NCBI GenBank assembly: GCA_035041965.1 | Contig: JAPYMA010000230.1 | Coordinates: 62,001-126,000 of the forward strand | Source: Anisakis pegreffii | Taxonomy: Eukaryota > Nematoda > Chromadorea > Rhabditida > Anisakidae | Direction: 5' to 3' | Length of the DNA: 64,000 nt | In this document: one piece after another, positions 1 through 15,200 of the stretch | Numbering within the stretch: the first letter of the stretch is position 1 | How the letters are laid out: every line of letters starts with the position of its first letter | Made by a program: the position numbers and the translations under genes | Notes under the pieces: model-generated | Seen by the model: only the letters and a program-made list of their open reading frames with translations | Database searches by the model: none | Told to the model about the DNA's origin: nothing

Positions 1-536
1 TACAGTCCGTAGAGAGATTATCTGCGTTCAGGTGAACCTAAATTCACATTAAATTATATCAGTTTATGCGCAAACAAATAATCCATCTAAATTAGCTTTT
101 GCATTTAGCGAATAGTGAGGAGGGATCATTTATTGGATCAAATCATGGTGAAATGTGCTCATCAAAAAATGTTTTGATTCAATCGAAAAATTGATACAAC
201 ATCGTTTTGTATGTTTATCGAACTACCAGATATACTGACCAATAATTTCGGTAATAATTCCGACATAATATAACTTAAATGTAAATGTAACGCTAAAAAA
301 ATGTAGCGTTCATTCAATTTTATACTCCTCATCAAAATCCAAAAAATCCTACTTTGGTTGCAACTTTAGGTGGAGTAGTTGGTCGCACCACTTCACAACT
401 GTACTCCAATTCATCTGATTCAGCAACAGATCTCTCCTATAATGAAGTCTTGCAAAAATCGTTTCTGAGTGACCAACGTTTCGTTCGTGCATTCTCTTCA
501 TCAAAGAAAATCATGCTATCAGTAAAAAAAACACAA
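1..536. other. Region downstream of the MOLO1 gene, no gene called
   Basis: AT-rich sequence with no complete gene. A short minus-strand open stretch at about 348-515 follows an acceptor-like site. Its phase does not fit an extension of the MOLO1 gene, so it is not called. Confidence 0.4.
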
Positions 537-3500
537 TCAAATGACAATAAGATTTAGGCACGAAATTGTTGGTTGTCTAAGAAGTACCTCCTCTTGAATA
601 GTATTCCCATGATTTTCCGTTGACGTTATTGATTTTCTTTCATCACTTCGACAACTGCCCATACTAGTTGATTGCGTGATTGGTGACAAATTGTTCGACC
701 GGAGCCAATACGCACAATCATTCCGATGATTCGTCTCATTACTGTTCAAGAGCTTTGCCGAAATCATCTGATCTTTGTGATTCTGCTGCTCTGCCGGAAT
801 AGGTACTTCGACTAATATTTCAGAAAACTTGGGAGGTGTTTCAGAGGTGCTCAAGAGTGTCATTTGATCGCTGCTATGGGTATTTTTGTGCTGAGAAGTG
901 CACAAATTGATAGCGTGTAAAGTGTGATGAGTTTGTTTGCTAGACTGCAAATTAGATTCTGTGTGTATTGCATCAACCGACGATGAAAAACCATCTCCTG
1001 AAGCACCATTTTGCACTTTATTGGAAGACTTTTCCGAAGTGCGAACGATGAAATCGTTGAAGCCCTCACTGCTTGAAGTCATCACATCTGTATTAATTCC
1101 TCTCGATATTTCATCGCCAACGATTACTGTACTGTTTACACATGCCCCTTAATTGACACTGATGACGTCTTATACGGAAACTTCGTGACTTTTTTCACAA
1201 AGAAGGAACGCACAATTTTGATTCAGTGCATTCGAATTTATCTTATTTAGCGGTTTGTGTAATAAAGTGATTGTTTAGAATGGCAAAAAGGGATTTCGCG
1301 CCTAAGGCTGAAGAGTTCTCGTGTAGAGCGGTTGTTATTTTTCTTTTACAGTTTCAGAGTTTTGAAAAATGGTTACAGTATAACGTAAATGTGCTATCGT
1401 TTGAAACCGTGAGGCAGCGCAATCGATTTTGTGAAGCACGCTACACATTTGTATTGCGAGAAATTTGAATACCTATATTGTAAGCAGATTGAACGTTTTT
1501 GTTAGAGATTTCGTACGCACTTGTTTTATGATGACTGCCATTCACTTCGGGTATAGCCGACATGACTGTATTTACCTGTGTTCGAACACAACGCTTAGCT
1601 TGACATCGCATTATGAACAATAAAAAGAGCGCAACAACCGCACACACGATAGCGAATATCATTAGTGCGTACATCCACCTGAAATTCTTCTGAGTTCCAT
1701 CTGATCGCTAAAAATTTTGAATACCTTCCATCAGATTCCGTTTTACAGATATGCACGTACTTGTTAAGGTTCATAATAATTTACCAGAATATTGCAATCA
1801 ATAAAATTTCGGTTTTGTTCATTTCAATCAAACATAATATCAAATACCACGGAGCGAGTTGACGGAAGACGTTTGTGGTCGCACTGGAAACAGGTGCTGT
1901 TATAAGTGCAGACGTCGAAGATTCAGTGGTAGATAGCGTGCTTATGATTTCCAGTGTTTTATCCGTCATTTCAGTTGCAGGTTGTGCCTAAGAATTAACA
2001 CATAACAGTTTCACCCCGTAATGCCTTTGTTCAGATTACTGTATAATATCTGAATAAAAGTAATTACAAAAGGAATGTTTTGCGCTTACATGAAATTGAA
2101 AAATTTGCGTGAAACACACATTATTGTTCAATTGCATCGATACGGTAATGTACTCCTAAATTCATTACTCTCTTTGTACTATAATTTTGTTAAGTTTCAT
2201 AATAGCCTGGTTTGTGTTCAATCGTTGAATGCAATCGTTTCACCTTGAAAGGATCGATCATTTGATCACCAATCTCGTTGATGATGTTATTCAATCCTTC
2301 CATATAGTTTTTAGCATTGAACAAGCCAGTATATTGATTGAAGACGTTCTCCATCAAATTTGGTGGCAACTTCAAGTCTTTTCCTGTCTGGTAAATGACT
2401 TTCATATGAATAGGTTGTTACAGAGGTGTCGTTTAAGACAAATTTGACTTTCTTGATCGATCTTATAGGGTCATTAAGAAATCTTTGTTTTTTTAGCACT
2501 TCACATAACATAAAATGACTTGACATCTTGCCCTCCTTCTTCAGACATTCGCTTCTCAAAGTGAACCCAAATAAATGCACGTGAATACACAAATGATCAA
2601 TTCGAGTTGCCATAAATGTAAGATATTTCAACAAACGCTTGAAACAAATTGATCTTGTCGCAGTATTTGATTATTTTTTAAAACGGTTTGTTTCCACACT
2701 CTACAGCAGCTGTCATCATTAATTTAGTGAAATCAAAAGTTGATTATATAAACAACTTCTGAATTATATCAACAACTTAACAGCTCCATTTCACAGCAGT
2801 TCACATTGGATGGCTGAACAATAGCGCAGAAAAAATAAATAATGAACTGACGCCATTGATAGATTTTTACGTTTGCATTTACGGAAAGTTAAAAACTTTC
2901 CATAACTCTAGAAATGTTGAAAGCATGACATCACTTACTCTAACATATGCAAGCTTAGCTGCTTCAACACCAATGATAATCAGGAAATTCTTGCACGGCA
3001 ATGAATTCAGCCCATACTCGTCGGCGATTTCGTCACCAAATTCAGTCTGAAAACAAACATAGCCACAAAGATGTTAGTTTGTGTTTCGAAATAAAAATCA
3101 ACTAACTACAACACTTTAGTTTGTTTTTTCAGTGAGGATGCATGATACAACGCAATCCATTCATATGACCTTATACAATATGTAAACACTTTATTTTCTC
3201 AAATAACCAAGTCTGTATCCGTTGTGGAGTGGTTCGCTTGCGTCTGAATCTTCTTCGCAAGAATTACATAGATGTTCAGGTCTTCTGTAGCATTTTTCAG
3301 ATAGCACTCCTCTGGTGCGTCCTCGACGTAATGAACATTTGACGTACGAAGTCCTACAATAAGTTATCTATTCAGATACGCAATCGATCAACTACGGAAT
3401 AATCACGCATGCAAAACTCTATAGGAAGTTTACTAAAAATTTTCTCAAATTGAGTTAGGGAAGAAAACATTTCTATTGAAATTTATGTCACGATTGTGTC

Positions 3501-3894
3501 CGCTAGAAGGAGACGAAAAAATTCATAATGAAATGAAGTGAGGACATTGATTAGCTGTTTCGAGAAAATCGATGGACGACGTGGGGAATAGAGTTGAAAT
3601 TCACTCGGTCCAATGTGGAAAAAATTCAAGCGCTTAGACGATCTACTTGTTTCAATATCATAGAACAATGTTTACAAATGAAATACTTTCAATCTGATGA
3701 TTGATATTCTCGTTAATATTGAGTCGCCACTGATCGGTTAGAATGTGATCGGGATCACAAAGTGTCGAATTGGGCCATGTGTTGCATTGTGTTGAATTTG
3801 TTCGAGGATTCGGATACGTACTAGCGGACCACTGCTCAGTGTCAGCACGAAGAACTGATCCCGAGGCAAGAATTAGCGAAAGTAATGAAAGCAT
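537..3894 (-). CDS. MOLO1-domain membrane protein (modulator of levamisole receptor-1 family)
   Basis: Seven exons give 513 aa in one frame: 3894-3687, 3353-3208, 3046-2939, 2387-2244, 1987-1848, 1678-1473 and 1126-537. The phases agree at every junction. It starts with a signal peptide (MLSLLSLILASGSVLRA). Family landmarks follow: YPNPR and LCDPDHIL in exon 1, the PEECY stretch in exon 2, PCKNFL in exon 3, and VRTGKDLKLPPNLMENVF across the exon 3/4 junction. A Ser/Thr-rich stalk and one membrane segment (about residues 253-276, WWMYALMIFAIVCAVVALFL) precede a long Ser/Asn-rich cytoplasmic tail. MOLO-1 of C. elegans is an auxiliary membrane protein that increases levamisole-receptor gating; the same role here is by family only. 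The last exon is the least certain: its acceptor near 1127 is weak, and a GAG|gtactt donor near 590 could end it early. Confidence 0.85.
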
Positions 3895-6800
3895 TTTTCA
3901 TCGCATTTAGAAATTTCTCTGAAATTCATACAAATGGTATCACTGATTATCTGAAGGATCTGGTCATGGAATCGCTCGTTCGAGTTTGCTGAAAGCATCG
4001 TTACGCATACTGCATGACTAAACTTGCTGATTGCTCTGCTAAGTGGAAATTCTTAAATATAGTGAACGCATAAATTGGTCGTATCTGCAGGTAAAAAGTG
4101 CGAAACGATCCAAACTGCTTTCATAACAAGGCGAAGATGCTCGGATCGACACGAAGCCAAGCGCTACTTTTTACATCAAACTGTCACAACAAGTGCACGA
4201 ACAAGAATTCAATTGAGATACAGTTAAAGATATTGTGATCTTAAAGACGTGGGTGGACGACGTCATAACATTGAATTCACTGCGATTGAATCAATATCAC
4301 AATGAGGGACAATCTGAAGAGAAATCAAATAGAATTCATATCGAGCTACGAACGAAGAGTAGTTGAATCATCGAAACAGAATATTAAAATTATGGCACTT
4401 AATATTTGTAAAATGATCAGTTCTAGAAAGTGCAGCTAAAAAGTGCTGGTAGCTGTTAAGAATCGGATGAGAACATTCAGAGAAATTAGTGAAAGTGACA
4501 AAATCTATCCGAAACCCATTTTGCAGTTACGATCAAACTGCATTCAATAATCAAACATATGTAGACTCAAGTAATCATTATTGGTACGTAAATGTGATAG
4601 TAAGGGAGGCATATGCATTCGCTGACATTCGGAATTGATCCATACTGATCACTTCTCGCCTGTTTTGATGATATGGAAGGAACTCAAAAAGCAAGAGTCG
4701 CCAAGAAATAAGTTCAATTCGGATGAGCAGCCGTAAGCGGGATGTATAAGCAGCAGATTAGCATTAAGCAGTTCGGTTGAGAGAATGATTTTTGAAATAT
4801 ATGTTAGCAGGTGAGGTTGTAAGATTATATGAATAATAATAGAGAGATGCGATTTTGATATAAGCAAAGTGGATGGATAATGAATGGCGATATACTCATA
4901 CCTGTTTGTGAAAGAGATCGAACTGTAACAAACAGTGGATCGCTGAGAGTTTGATGAATAGTATCAACATCGCCTGAGTGGACGAAAATGAAATGGGATA
5001 AGATGAAGGATATCGTGTGTTGTGACGAGATTAGATATTGTAAACCGATGGCTTATTCTCAAGTACCTGTTTTGCATCAGCTTCAGTCATTGTCATTCAC
5101 TGTGTTGGTCATCGTTTCTACAGGCTGACGACTGCTGCATATTGTAAACTGCTCTCTTTATGTCATCACCTCAATTTCGCTGAGAGTTGACTAATTCATT
5201 TTTAGGTAAACTGCCACGAAAGATGCCATACATATGTGAACAATAAATTGATCTAGCGAAAATCATGTTAACAATCCCACTTCGAAATAATCACACTGAA
5301 TTACAAAGTCATTCCTTTTAAATTGCCAACAAATAAAACGGACAAATTCAAGTTTAAAATAGTTTCACAAGATTGCAATATAAAGTAAAAGATGGTCGAA
5401 ATGGTATTTTTGCGTCATTTGCTCGAGGACCGAAAATATTGATTAAATTGAAGAAATGTCACTGGATTGTTTTATGAGACAGGTAGTTTCAGAATATAAA
5501 TTTAACAGTTAACACGCTCTCAGAGCGTCACTTTCGTCTGCTTGTAAATAAAGGTTTTGAGCAGGATATGTGTGAGTATTTTATCTGTGCCTTGACCAAT
5601 TGCACAAATTCTTATGAGCAATAGTGAGAGGTTGCATGGATGCTGTCTCAATCTGCAAATTGACTGCACATTTGTAGGAACATAAGTAGAATAGAAGTCA
5701 TTCAATTATTGCAGCAGTTTCATTCAAAACTATTGTTATTAATTATCTTGCATTTGAAAGGCCGAAAAATAGTTTAGCTTGGCCAAATTTTCAACAAACT
5801 TCCGAATGCATGATTGCGCATGGCGAAGGTAATATGAATGGACAACTCTAAATATCAAACGTTTTGAAACGCTGCGATAGTTTTGAGTGAATGTGCTATT
5901 CGCGCATCAATTCATGACAACGTTTGTAAACGCTTTACCCATCTCATAATTAGAGACTGAATGTGAAAATATTTGAATTGAATCACATCTCACAGATTAC
6001 TCAAATCTAAGGGAAACAAGTTGAATTTGCAAATAGCTAACAAATTGGAAATGCATACATGATGGGAAAGAATAGTCGAGAAATTGACTAAAATTCTTCG
6101 TTTCACTGATTCGTAGCCTAGTGGATCAACCAAAACAATGTCAGCAATAGACGAAAGAACGCTTCAGATGAAAGAGAATTGAAATGATACTCTACAAAGA
6201 TCGTTCATGTTGAGAATGAGGATAAATGAAAGAACTGTTGATTTTGTTGAATTGAATTCAATTGAAATGAATAAGGGAATCCTTCAACAATAAATTTGAC
6301 AGAATAATGTGTTCTTCTTATCGTACTAGTAATGAAAGATTTATTCACCGATATAAGAAACGACGAAATGAGGAAATCGTCCTTGAAAGGAAACTCATTT
6401 CGTACAGCTGTCACTTGTAATGCATCCCCATATCGTTTTATGTGTTCGCATGACTCATTGATAGTAAATGCTGTCCTGATATTCGTTTAATGTTGAACAG
6501 TATCCTGTTGATTATATCATCTTGAACAAATGCACTAATCAGTTATGCAGCACAGATAATATCTGCTTCATTAAGTGCCTAACTCCACTCTTCATACCTC
6601 TAGCATTATGAATGCCATTACGGAGAAATTTTAGTCTAAAAGTTGGGTAGCATGTGTAGTGTTGAAAAGTACTGGAGAGGATGTGATCAGTGTTGATAAG
6701 TAAGGAAAACGCTTGTCGTTAGTGTAAATACTATGGACTATGACATCAACTATTGTAAGGGCAAAACAATCGCATTCACCAAATTCATCATCTGTGTCAT

Positions 6801-9211
6801 GAATTTACGCAAACAATTTTGAAATGAACTCATCTCTTCAAGATTGCACCGATTTGTGGCATCAAGTTTATGCAATTAGTTTTTTAAGTCAGTCGATTAC
6901 AAGATTTAATCAACTGTGAATGTTTTCTTGATCAACACCAAAAAATGTGATCGATTATCACTGATTTATAAGGAACGAGACAACATATATGCTGCCCACT
7001 GATTGATTGATCATTTGGAAACGAACACAAAGCGTTGTTCATACACTCGTCACATCAATAATTTGGTGCTTCTGTGTGCAGTCAATGTGAATCGCACTTT
7101 TCAACAGTTATTTGCTTTTCAGTTTTTCACATTTTCCAGTCCCTTTTCTTAGTCAGCAAACTACACATCCATACATATGCTTGGAAAACGTTCGGATGAT
7201 TATGTTCAATGAATGAACTGAAATATTTACGAAATTGCAAGAATTTAGAATTACAGTTTCACGAAATCTCCACTTTATTATTATGTTTCTTCCGATCGTT
7301 TCTCTTACTTACTGGGTTTCGTATCTCACAATCAGCAATGCGATTGATGTTTATGCTTACAATGAAAGAGAAATAGGAAGCAGACGTTATTCAATATAAT
7401 TTAAATACTATTCACACTAAGGAGACATTTCGTAGATGAATAGATAAGCAATAATTGCCAACCCATCGAACATTATTCAGCTATTTCAAAAAAAAAAGAA
7501 CTTTATTCGCAAATTTTGTGGAATATTTTAGTTTTTGAAATAGTCCAATTTAACGCCCATCGCAAAACGGCTCACTCAAGCCGGAAATCTTGCACTAACA
7601 CGGAATTTAAATCTCATTGTAGTTCATATTGGGCTGGGTTAGGTGATGAAGTATGTTTGAACTGTTATGACAGTAAAGTTTTTGCTACTCATGTGTTGCT
7701 GATTCATTTGTAGAAATCAAGCTTGACAGCGTACCTACACAATTCTTTTATTTTGGAGAGAAATATGACTGCCTATGCACGTTCGCACATGACACCTTAT
7801 CAAGCGTATACAGCAGTCTTTTCATTCCGACAGAGCATTTCACTTTATTATACGCTTTATGCATTTCAACGGAAACAACAAAATCACAAAATTCTTTCAT
7901 TAATATGACAAAATTGGTATCGATAGCACTGTTGAGTGTTCACTGATGCTTCTCCTCTCACAAAAGGTTTCGATATTATGTTAGTACAAAACATATCTGA
8001 ATTTTTTTGCTTTTTAGTCCTTTTCAATTATTCTTTGCTTTCCAATCTTTGCTGTTCGCTCATTTCATCATATATTATTCATCATGATTCGTTCCAATCA
8101 CTGATACCATGTCATAGTTTCATTCCTTTATCATTGTAATATAAATTGTTGATTTTTTAATGTAAACAGTATCATTTTTCTCATTCTAAATTGCTTACTT
8201 TAGACCAGCAAAAAAACATAATGATAAGCTGTCAGACAAACTGTTGCTATACCAGTGCGGGAGATTTTTCATAAACTATTTCAGATTCATCCGCTAGAAA
8301 CTATGGAATGCAATGTGTATTTGAAAAGAAAGCTTATCAATGAAATAAACGAGCTCTGTAACAACCATATGAGTGTTTACGTTCTGTTTTTGAACTGTGA
8401 ATCATTCACTGAATTTTGCAAACTTTGAAAAAAATGTGAAAAATATCCTAAAGCGTTCGTCAAACTCTATTTATTTGGTTGGTATTTTTAAAATCATTCC
8501 ACACTTATGTATATCACGGAAAAATATGCTACAATGCTTTCAGCTGTAACTGAAATGTTCTATTGTCGTGTTTTTTTTTCCCTGATGATTCACTATTACA
8601 ATACCGATCATTCTCTCTCGGGCAGAAAACTCGTGTCTCAAAAGATGCGTTCCAAAATTAATCCACTTACACATAGTCCCAAGTCAATAATTTCATAATT
8701 ATCATATCATGCTTATCTATGGCGTTATCACTGAATTGAATGGAATTGTTCCATATCTGCTATGGCGCTTACAAACATGAACGTAGAATAGAACAATAAG
8801 GTGAACGCTCATTTGTTTGTGTCGCTTGTGCGTTTAAAGTTGATAAGCATTGTTCAACAACATTACCGAGCATGAAGCAAACACTGATAAACGCGGAAAA
8901 ACTGGAAATGACGACAAGTCATTTTTAACAGAGTCGGAGACCAATATATATTGGCATGAAAATACTGATGAATTCAATTGCCATTCGCGGTGATTGAGTG
9001 TGTAAACATTTTTGATCTAACACAGTTCATATCATTGTCCGTTCTATTCACATCCCATACACTCAGCTGTAATTGTTCTAAGCCTTCTTCTCTGTTTCAG
9101 TTTTACTTAAGGAGAACTGAAGAGTATTTAAGTGGAAAGCAAAAGTTGTTGATTTTTCAAACGCTTCATTTGATATACCTGTCTTGAAGTGAAGTAATAT
9201 TCAGAGAGGAA
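3895..9211. other. Intergenic spacer between divergent MOLO1 and receptor-kinase genes
   Basis: About 5.3 kb between two divergently transcribed genes, so it must hold both promoters. Open frames here are all short, lack signal peptides, domains or paired splice sites, and have AT-driven composition. I see no exon, RNA gene or transposon. No TATA box could be assigned with confidence. Confidence 0.5.
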
Positions 9212-12200
9212 ATGCGACAAAGACTGCCTGAGTGCCTAATTTCAATATTGGTATCATTCATTGCAATGGTGCTAGCAGATCGTGTTATGTTGATTCACAA
9301 AAGTGCAAATGCCACGATCGGTCTATACAATGGTGAGACGTATATTCAACTGCGAGAAGGTGATAGATTCGCAGTGGAGTGTCATTCAAATGATACTATT
9401 CAGTTGCTTCTACCAAATATCACTTCCGTGAGCGGACACGACCAGAACAAGGTGTCAGAGTGTTCACAACCTCTTTGCATTGTCATTTTCGATTCAGTCT
9501 AGCATAAAGAGAGAAATGGTCATAATTCAACGAAATTCATTGGCTAGTTCTTCATATTATGTCGTGAACCTTGCAATTTTTTTCACAGGTTTACAATTAC
9601 ATAACTTCGAAGAGAACTGAGGGTGGAATTGCGTTGGAGATTGCGCATGCCCAGAAGCATCATACTGGAAAGTACACTTGTTTGACAGCAGCGAGCGACA
9701 TCTCCTTTTATATTTTCGTTTCGGTCGGTCAGTCATACATTACCATAACAAATTTTTTGCATTTTTCGTCTCTCTGTTTCTTTGTTCGTTATAAGAGAAA
9801 TTTACAACTCACAATATACGATAAATTTTCACCGCTTATCGTTAGTCATTGTCAAATCCAGAAACAACTGAAAGTCTTCCACAAAATGCGTCTGTGTCTA
9901 AAGAACGACGACTGCGTTTACGAAATATGTCAGCATCACCAATTGAGATCAAAGAAGGACAAAGCTTGGAGATTTTGATTAATTTTGATATGTTCGAGCC
10001 CAGTGGATACAGTCTGCAATGGTTTAAGGTGTGCTTCTAGCATTAATTGCAATGAATCCTCTCAATGAACAAGTATCATATTTTCATTCACATCCACTCA
10101 AATCTACCGATCTGATGAAATACGCACGTGTTCGTTGTTAGCAATCAAATCATCTATCTCATCATGAGCTGTTTTATATGCATGCAATCTAGTGAGATTT
10201 ATCCACGCTCTGTTCATTACGTCACCGAGCGATTCGTCACATACTGATCACAGTTGCAACTTAAACGTCTTCACTAACGTAACTCTCAGTCCAGACTTAT
10301 TATCTTCCACTTGCAATGAGTCGAGAGTCAGTCACCAGAAATATCACGTATACAATTAACAATCAAAGCGATCCTTATTTGGGTGGAGGGAGGCTGTTCA
10401 TTGCAAGGGCAAATGCTGAAGACGCTGGAATGTTAGTGTTGAAAGATTGCTTAGTAATAACCTCTTCTTAGTTCCATTTTTTTGCTCATCTTGATCAGGC
10501 CACTCCGCATGACACGTTCAGCTATTGGATTTACTTCATATAAAAGAAGCACAGTTGAAACAAAGATATATCACTCAATGTTGAACCTTTAAAACTGAAG
10601 CTTAAATCTCAATTATTGAGAACAAGAAATTTCAGCTATGAACTTGTTGCTACTATTGGCGATGACTTCAATGCGAGTTTTAAATGGAAAGTAATTGTTC
10701 ATCCATTGCGACGTCGAATTGATGATTTATCCATGTTAACTTATAATTCAGTTGGGGAAGATGTCATTCTTTTCGGTAAAAATGCTGTGATTGATTGTGA
10801 CACTAACGATAACAATATCACTGGAATTACGATGCAACGATTGAAGTGGGTCGATTATGATTTTACACACTCAATCTCATTGTGTTTTGTTTTGTAAAAT
10901 AACTAACTGTCACTTCTTTTTTTGCAAACAAAATGATCCGTTCAGCAGTAAAATTGCAAGACTTTCGAATCTTTCGCTGTTACTGCCGCATATAGATGCG
11001 TTTTTTAAACAACTAATTCGCGTCAATAATCGCATGTTGTGGAGATTCAAAAGAACATTAAAAGCGGAATTTTGAAGGCAGAAAAAGAGAACAGTAGCAA
11101 ATGGGAAATGCTTTCGAACACTAAAATCTCGTTGGTTCCAATGTTTTTTTCAGAGCGTACGACAAGAACTGGATCAACATCAACTCAGGTGAATTGAAAG
11201 TAGATAAATATACCTACAAAAGCGTATTGAAAATTAACGAAACAGTATCCGAAGACACATTATATCGCTGTGTGGATGAGCGGAATAATGAGGTTTGTTT
11301 CAAGTGTACATTTTTTTGCGAATCACAAAACATTTCTAATAATCACCACAAATCACTGCTTCTGTACTGAACTTTTTAAGTAATATCGTCACGAGTATTA
11401 CTGATGCAGTAAATGCGAATCTTGAATGCAAAGAAAGTTCAATGATGATCACGTAATTGTGCGTCAAGCTGATGCACAAATGATATATGCAAATTCCTTA
11501 AATCCACTATAAATCCATTTCTCGATTTATATCTTCCGCTCCATGTGAGTGAATATTACCATTCAAATTACTGAGCAAACGTAAAATTACCACATTGTAG
11601 GCAAAAGAGTTACTCGTCAGGGTTTCTGCTATAAGCCAAATGCAAATAATTCGCGTTAATCATGGTGAACAAACTCTTCTAGATTGTCAGCTACCGATCG
11701 GTGAGGTGGGGTGAGTTTTTAGCAGTGCTTATGAAGTATTGATAACTCAATTGCTCTTCTTGCGGCAAATATATACTGCGCTTTCAGTATGACTTTATGA
11801 GAGCGATGTCAACAGCACTTTCGTTAGATAAGGTCACCGCATCTCCATTGCATTGTTTTGTTGGAGTTGCCTACTTCAGCTTTGTTCCGCCTTCTTCTTT
11901 GTGAATCAATTACTCCTTGTCAGATAGTGTTGGGTCGGTAGATATTGCAAATAGAAAGCGACTGTTCGGTCTGTGGCAAACGAACAAGGAACACGGCACT
12001 GACCGAAACTGAACGGGGCCGAAGTTCTGTGGCAGTCAAATCTCAGTGGCCATCAACCGAGATTTTAAAAAATGACCAATCGGTCAGTGGCCTTAGCAAA
12101 CCGAATTTTGATGACCACCGACCGAAACCGACCGATGCTCAAAATTTGCGCTATCGGTGGCCACCGAAGAAAATCTTTCGACCGCCAGCTCTTTTATCAG

Positions 12201-15200
12201 CATAACAACAGTTAGGTGCATGGCAGTGGGGTACGTGACTTCACTCGAGTAGGCGAGATGTACCACTAATCCACCTCACTTTTGTAGTAATGTGTATTGG
12301 TATAAAGATGGCGAAATGGTTGGTCCAGTGAACGTTACTGAGGAAAACTTTCGTCAAAGTTACGCAGTTGATATTTCAATATTTAGCTCTCAGTATGGTG
12401 TATATGAATGTATTTTCGACTCAGATTACGACGACCGTAAGTCAGCATACTATGAGGCAAGACATTACAATCTTCCACGTTGCCGAAAGATAAAAATCTG
12501 AAAAGAATGATAATAGTACCAAAGAGAAAAAAATAAGAAAATTTCAATACAAATCGTGTCAAAAAGCTAACCACCGATACAAAAAACGTTCAGCTGTTAT
12601 ATATGTCTTTGTGATTAATGCAAATGTAATGCAATTAATGAAGTTAATGACTACAATAAAATTTTTTCGAATGCTTCTGATTAATATGTCGTGAATACTG
12701 ATCGATTCGTGAATAACTTTTCAAAAGACCACATATTCTATGGCTGGTGTATCCAATCCGTTGATGTGAGCCTTTGATTAGGGTGTACAGATGATTTCAG
12801 CTGAAAGATGTTATCGTGCACAAAGTGCCGAATACACTTGGATGGATACTTGGAATCGTTGGCGTCATAAGTTCAGCGTCGTTCATCACTTGTGCACTTT
12901 TCATTGTTCGACAACGGCGCAAAAATACGAAACAAGCGCAACAACTCAAACAACTTTACGCACAACTGATGCATACTGCAACTGACGTTGATGATACGTG
13001 CTTGAAGAATGATCAACGACCATTGCATGAAAGGATCGATCAGTTGCCTTATGAAAGAAAGTTTGAAATTGAAAGAGAAAGAATCTGTTTTGAAAAAGTT
13101 GGTAATCTATATAGTTCGAGTGAAGCTGATGCATTGAAAGAATTTTATTGGTTAATAATTTAAGCAGAGCAAACAAAATTCACAGCAACTCTTTGAACGC
13201 GTTTGCTTGAAAGACTCGACCGATTCTAGGTCTACCTTTGTTCACAGCTACAGTAGTTGCGATCAACATCTGTGTTCAACTCCATTGCTTCGTTGCATCG
13301 TTCACTTTTGTTTGCAGCTTCTCGGTGGCGGTGAGTATGGATCGGTGTATTTGTGTCGTGTATTGAAAAGAAGATCAACAGTCGACAAGGAACACGTTGA
13401 ATTCGTTCGAGCTGCTGCCAAGCGACCTCGCAATCGTTATAATATAGAGCACTATGAAGCACTCGTTGCGGAACTTCGGGTGATGATTGCAATTGGAGAG
13501 CATCCAAATGTGCTTTGTCTTATTGGTGCTGTTGTAAAGCACCTTGTCAGGTAGAATCAAATTACTATAGATTCCATTCCCTGCAACCTTATCTCTACCG
13601 AATCTTTTTTCAGCAACTATCTTTACGTTATCACCGAATTTTGTGAGATGGGTGATTTACGCAGTTTTGTGCATGATAACAGAACAAATTATGTGGATGA
13701 AGTGGTTAATATGCGAAGACAGCAACTAATCGACAATGGCTATCTTGTATCGAATACAGTTCGGCGAAACGCCGAAGAATGTTATGCTGTAAATTCGTTG
13801 CATCGATTCCATTTCTAGAAATCTTTAGATGTATTGAACTTTAGAAATATATCTCGATAAAGCGAAAATATCTTGAAGTGATCAATTCTGTTTCTTCTCT
13901 GCTCACAACCTGAAGCTCAAAAACTGATAAACTTCACTGTTGATTTAATTCATCAATCAATCCATTTGTTGAGCCGTATTGCACGATTTAGGCCCAAGTT
14001 AAACCAGACTGGGATTTATTAATGAACACTGAGCGCATTAATGGTGTTGTCTTATCGACATGTGATTTAATATCGTTCGGTTACCAAATTTCAAATGGAA
14101 TGCAATTTCTCGCAAGTAAATTGGTATGCAGTTCCACGCAATTTTTATGATTAGCAATATTTGTAAGTTGACTGCGGTGTCTGATGAAGGAATCACATCA
14201 AGTTTACTCTCGTGTGCTAATAAAGAAGAATAGAATGCCTAAATACCAATCATTCCATCGAAACGTATCATGTATCTAATGGGCTGTATGCGATTATTGT
14301 CGAAACGATGCATGAATAATGTGGATAAAGCTCTTTAGTGTATACATCGCGACTTAGCTGCTCGAAACATTTTCGTTACGCAAAATCGGATCATCAGGAT
14401 TGCTGATTTTGGTTTGGCACGTAAAGATCAATCAATTTATCATATGAAGAGTGACTGCCCTCTTCCCGTTCGATGGATGGCGCCTGAAACATTAACGGCT
14501 AAAGAGTTCTCTGAAAAGGTCAGTCGATATGAGCACTTACTGAGTTCACCAGGGAAGCACAAATGTGGTATGCGATTCGCTGAAGTAAGCTATCTCTAAC
14601 AACGAAAATTCACTTCAAATGTAAGAGAAAGCACCATGAAAATTGATACGCAGAACATTTTTGACTTCGAAAATATTTCATTATACGGTGAATTAATCGG
14701 AAAGCAATTGCCACGAATGCTAAGGCTTATATCAAAAATAATGCATTTAGTCGGATGTGTGGTCGTTTGGAGTGCTGCTTTGGGAATTATTTACGTTTGG
14801 TGATTATCCATACAATAAAATCCAAGATAATGATGAATTATTTGATCGTCTTTGTAGTGGATATCATTTGGAGAAACCAGCTTGTTCGCCCAAGGCAGTG
14901 TCAGTTGTTTTTTGTTTGGTTAGAATCCGATTTTTTTAAAAGAAATGATGCCTAGATGCACTTACGAATGAAACGTTGAACAATAAAGCAGTTTGCAGAA
15001 GAAAAAATTATCTGTGTTATTGTAGGTATGAAATTATGGAAGATTGTTGGCACTTCGACCAACTGGATCGGCCAGACTTCGCAGAATGTAAATTAAAGCT
15101 GTATGAACAATTAAAATTGGTTTCTCCACTCGTAAGTAATGCTTTCTGTTGAAGGGTTCATCAGCTCACTGAGAATTCCGTTGCCATCAGTGTTCTTGGT

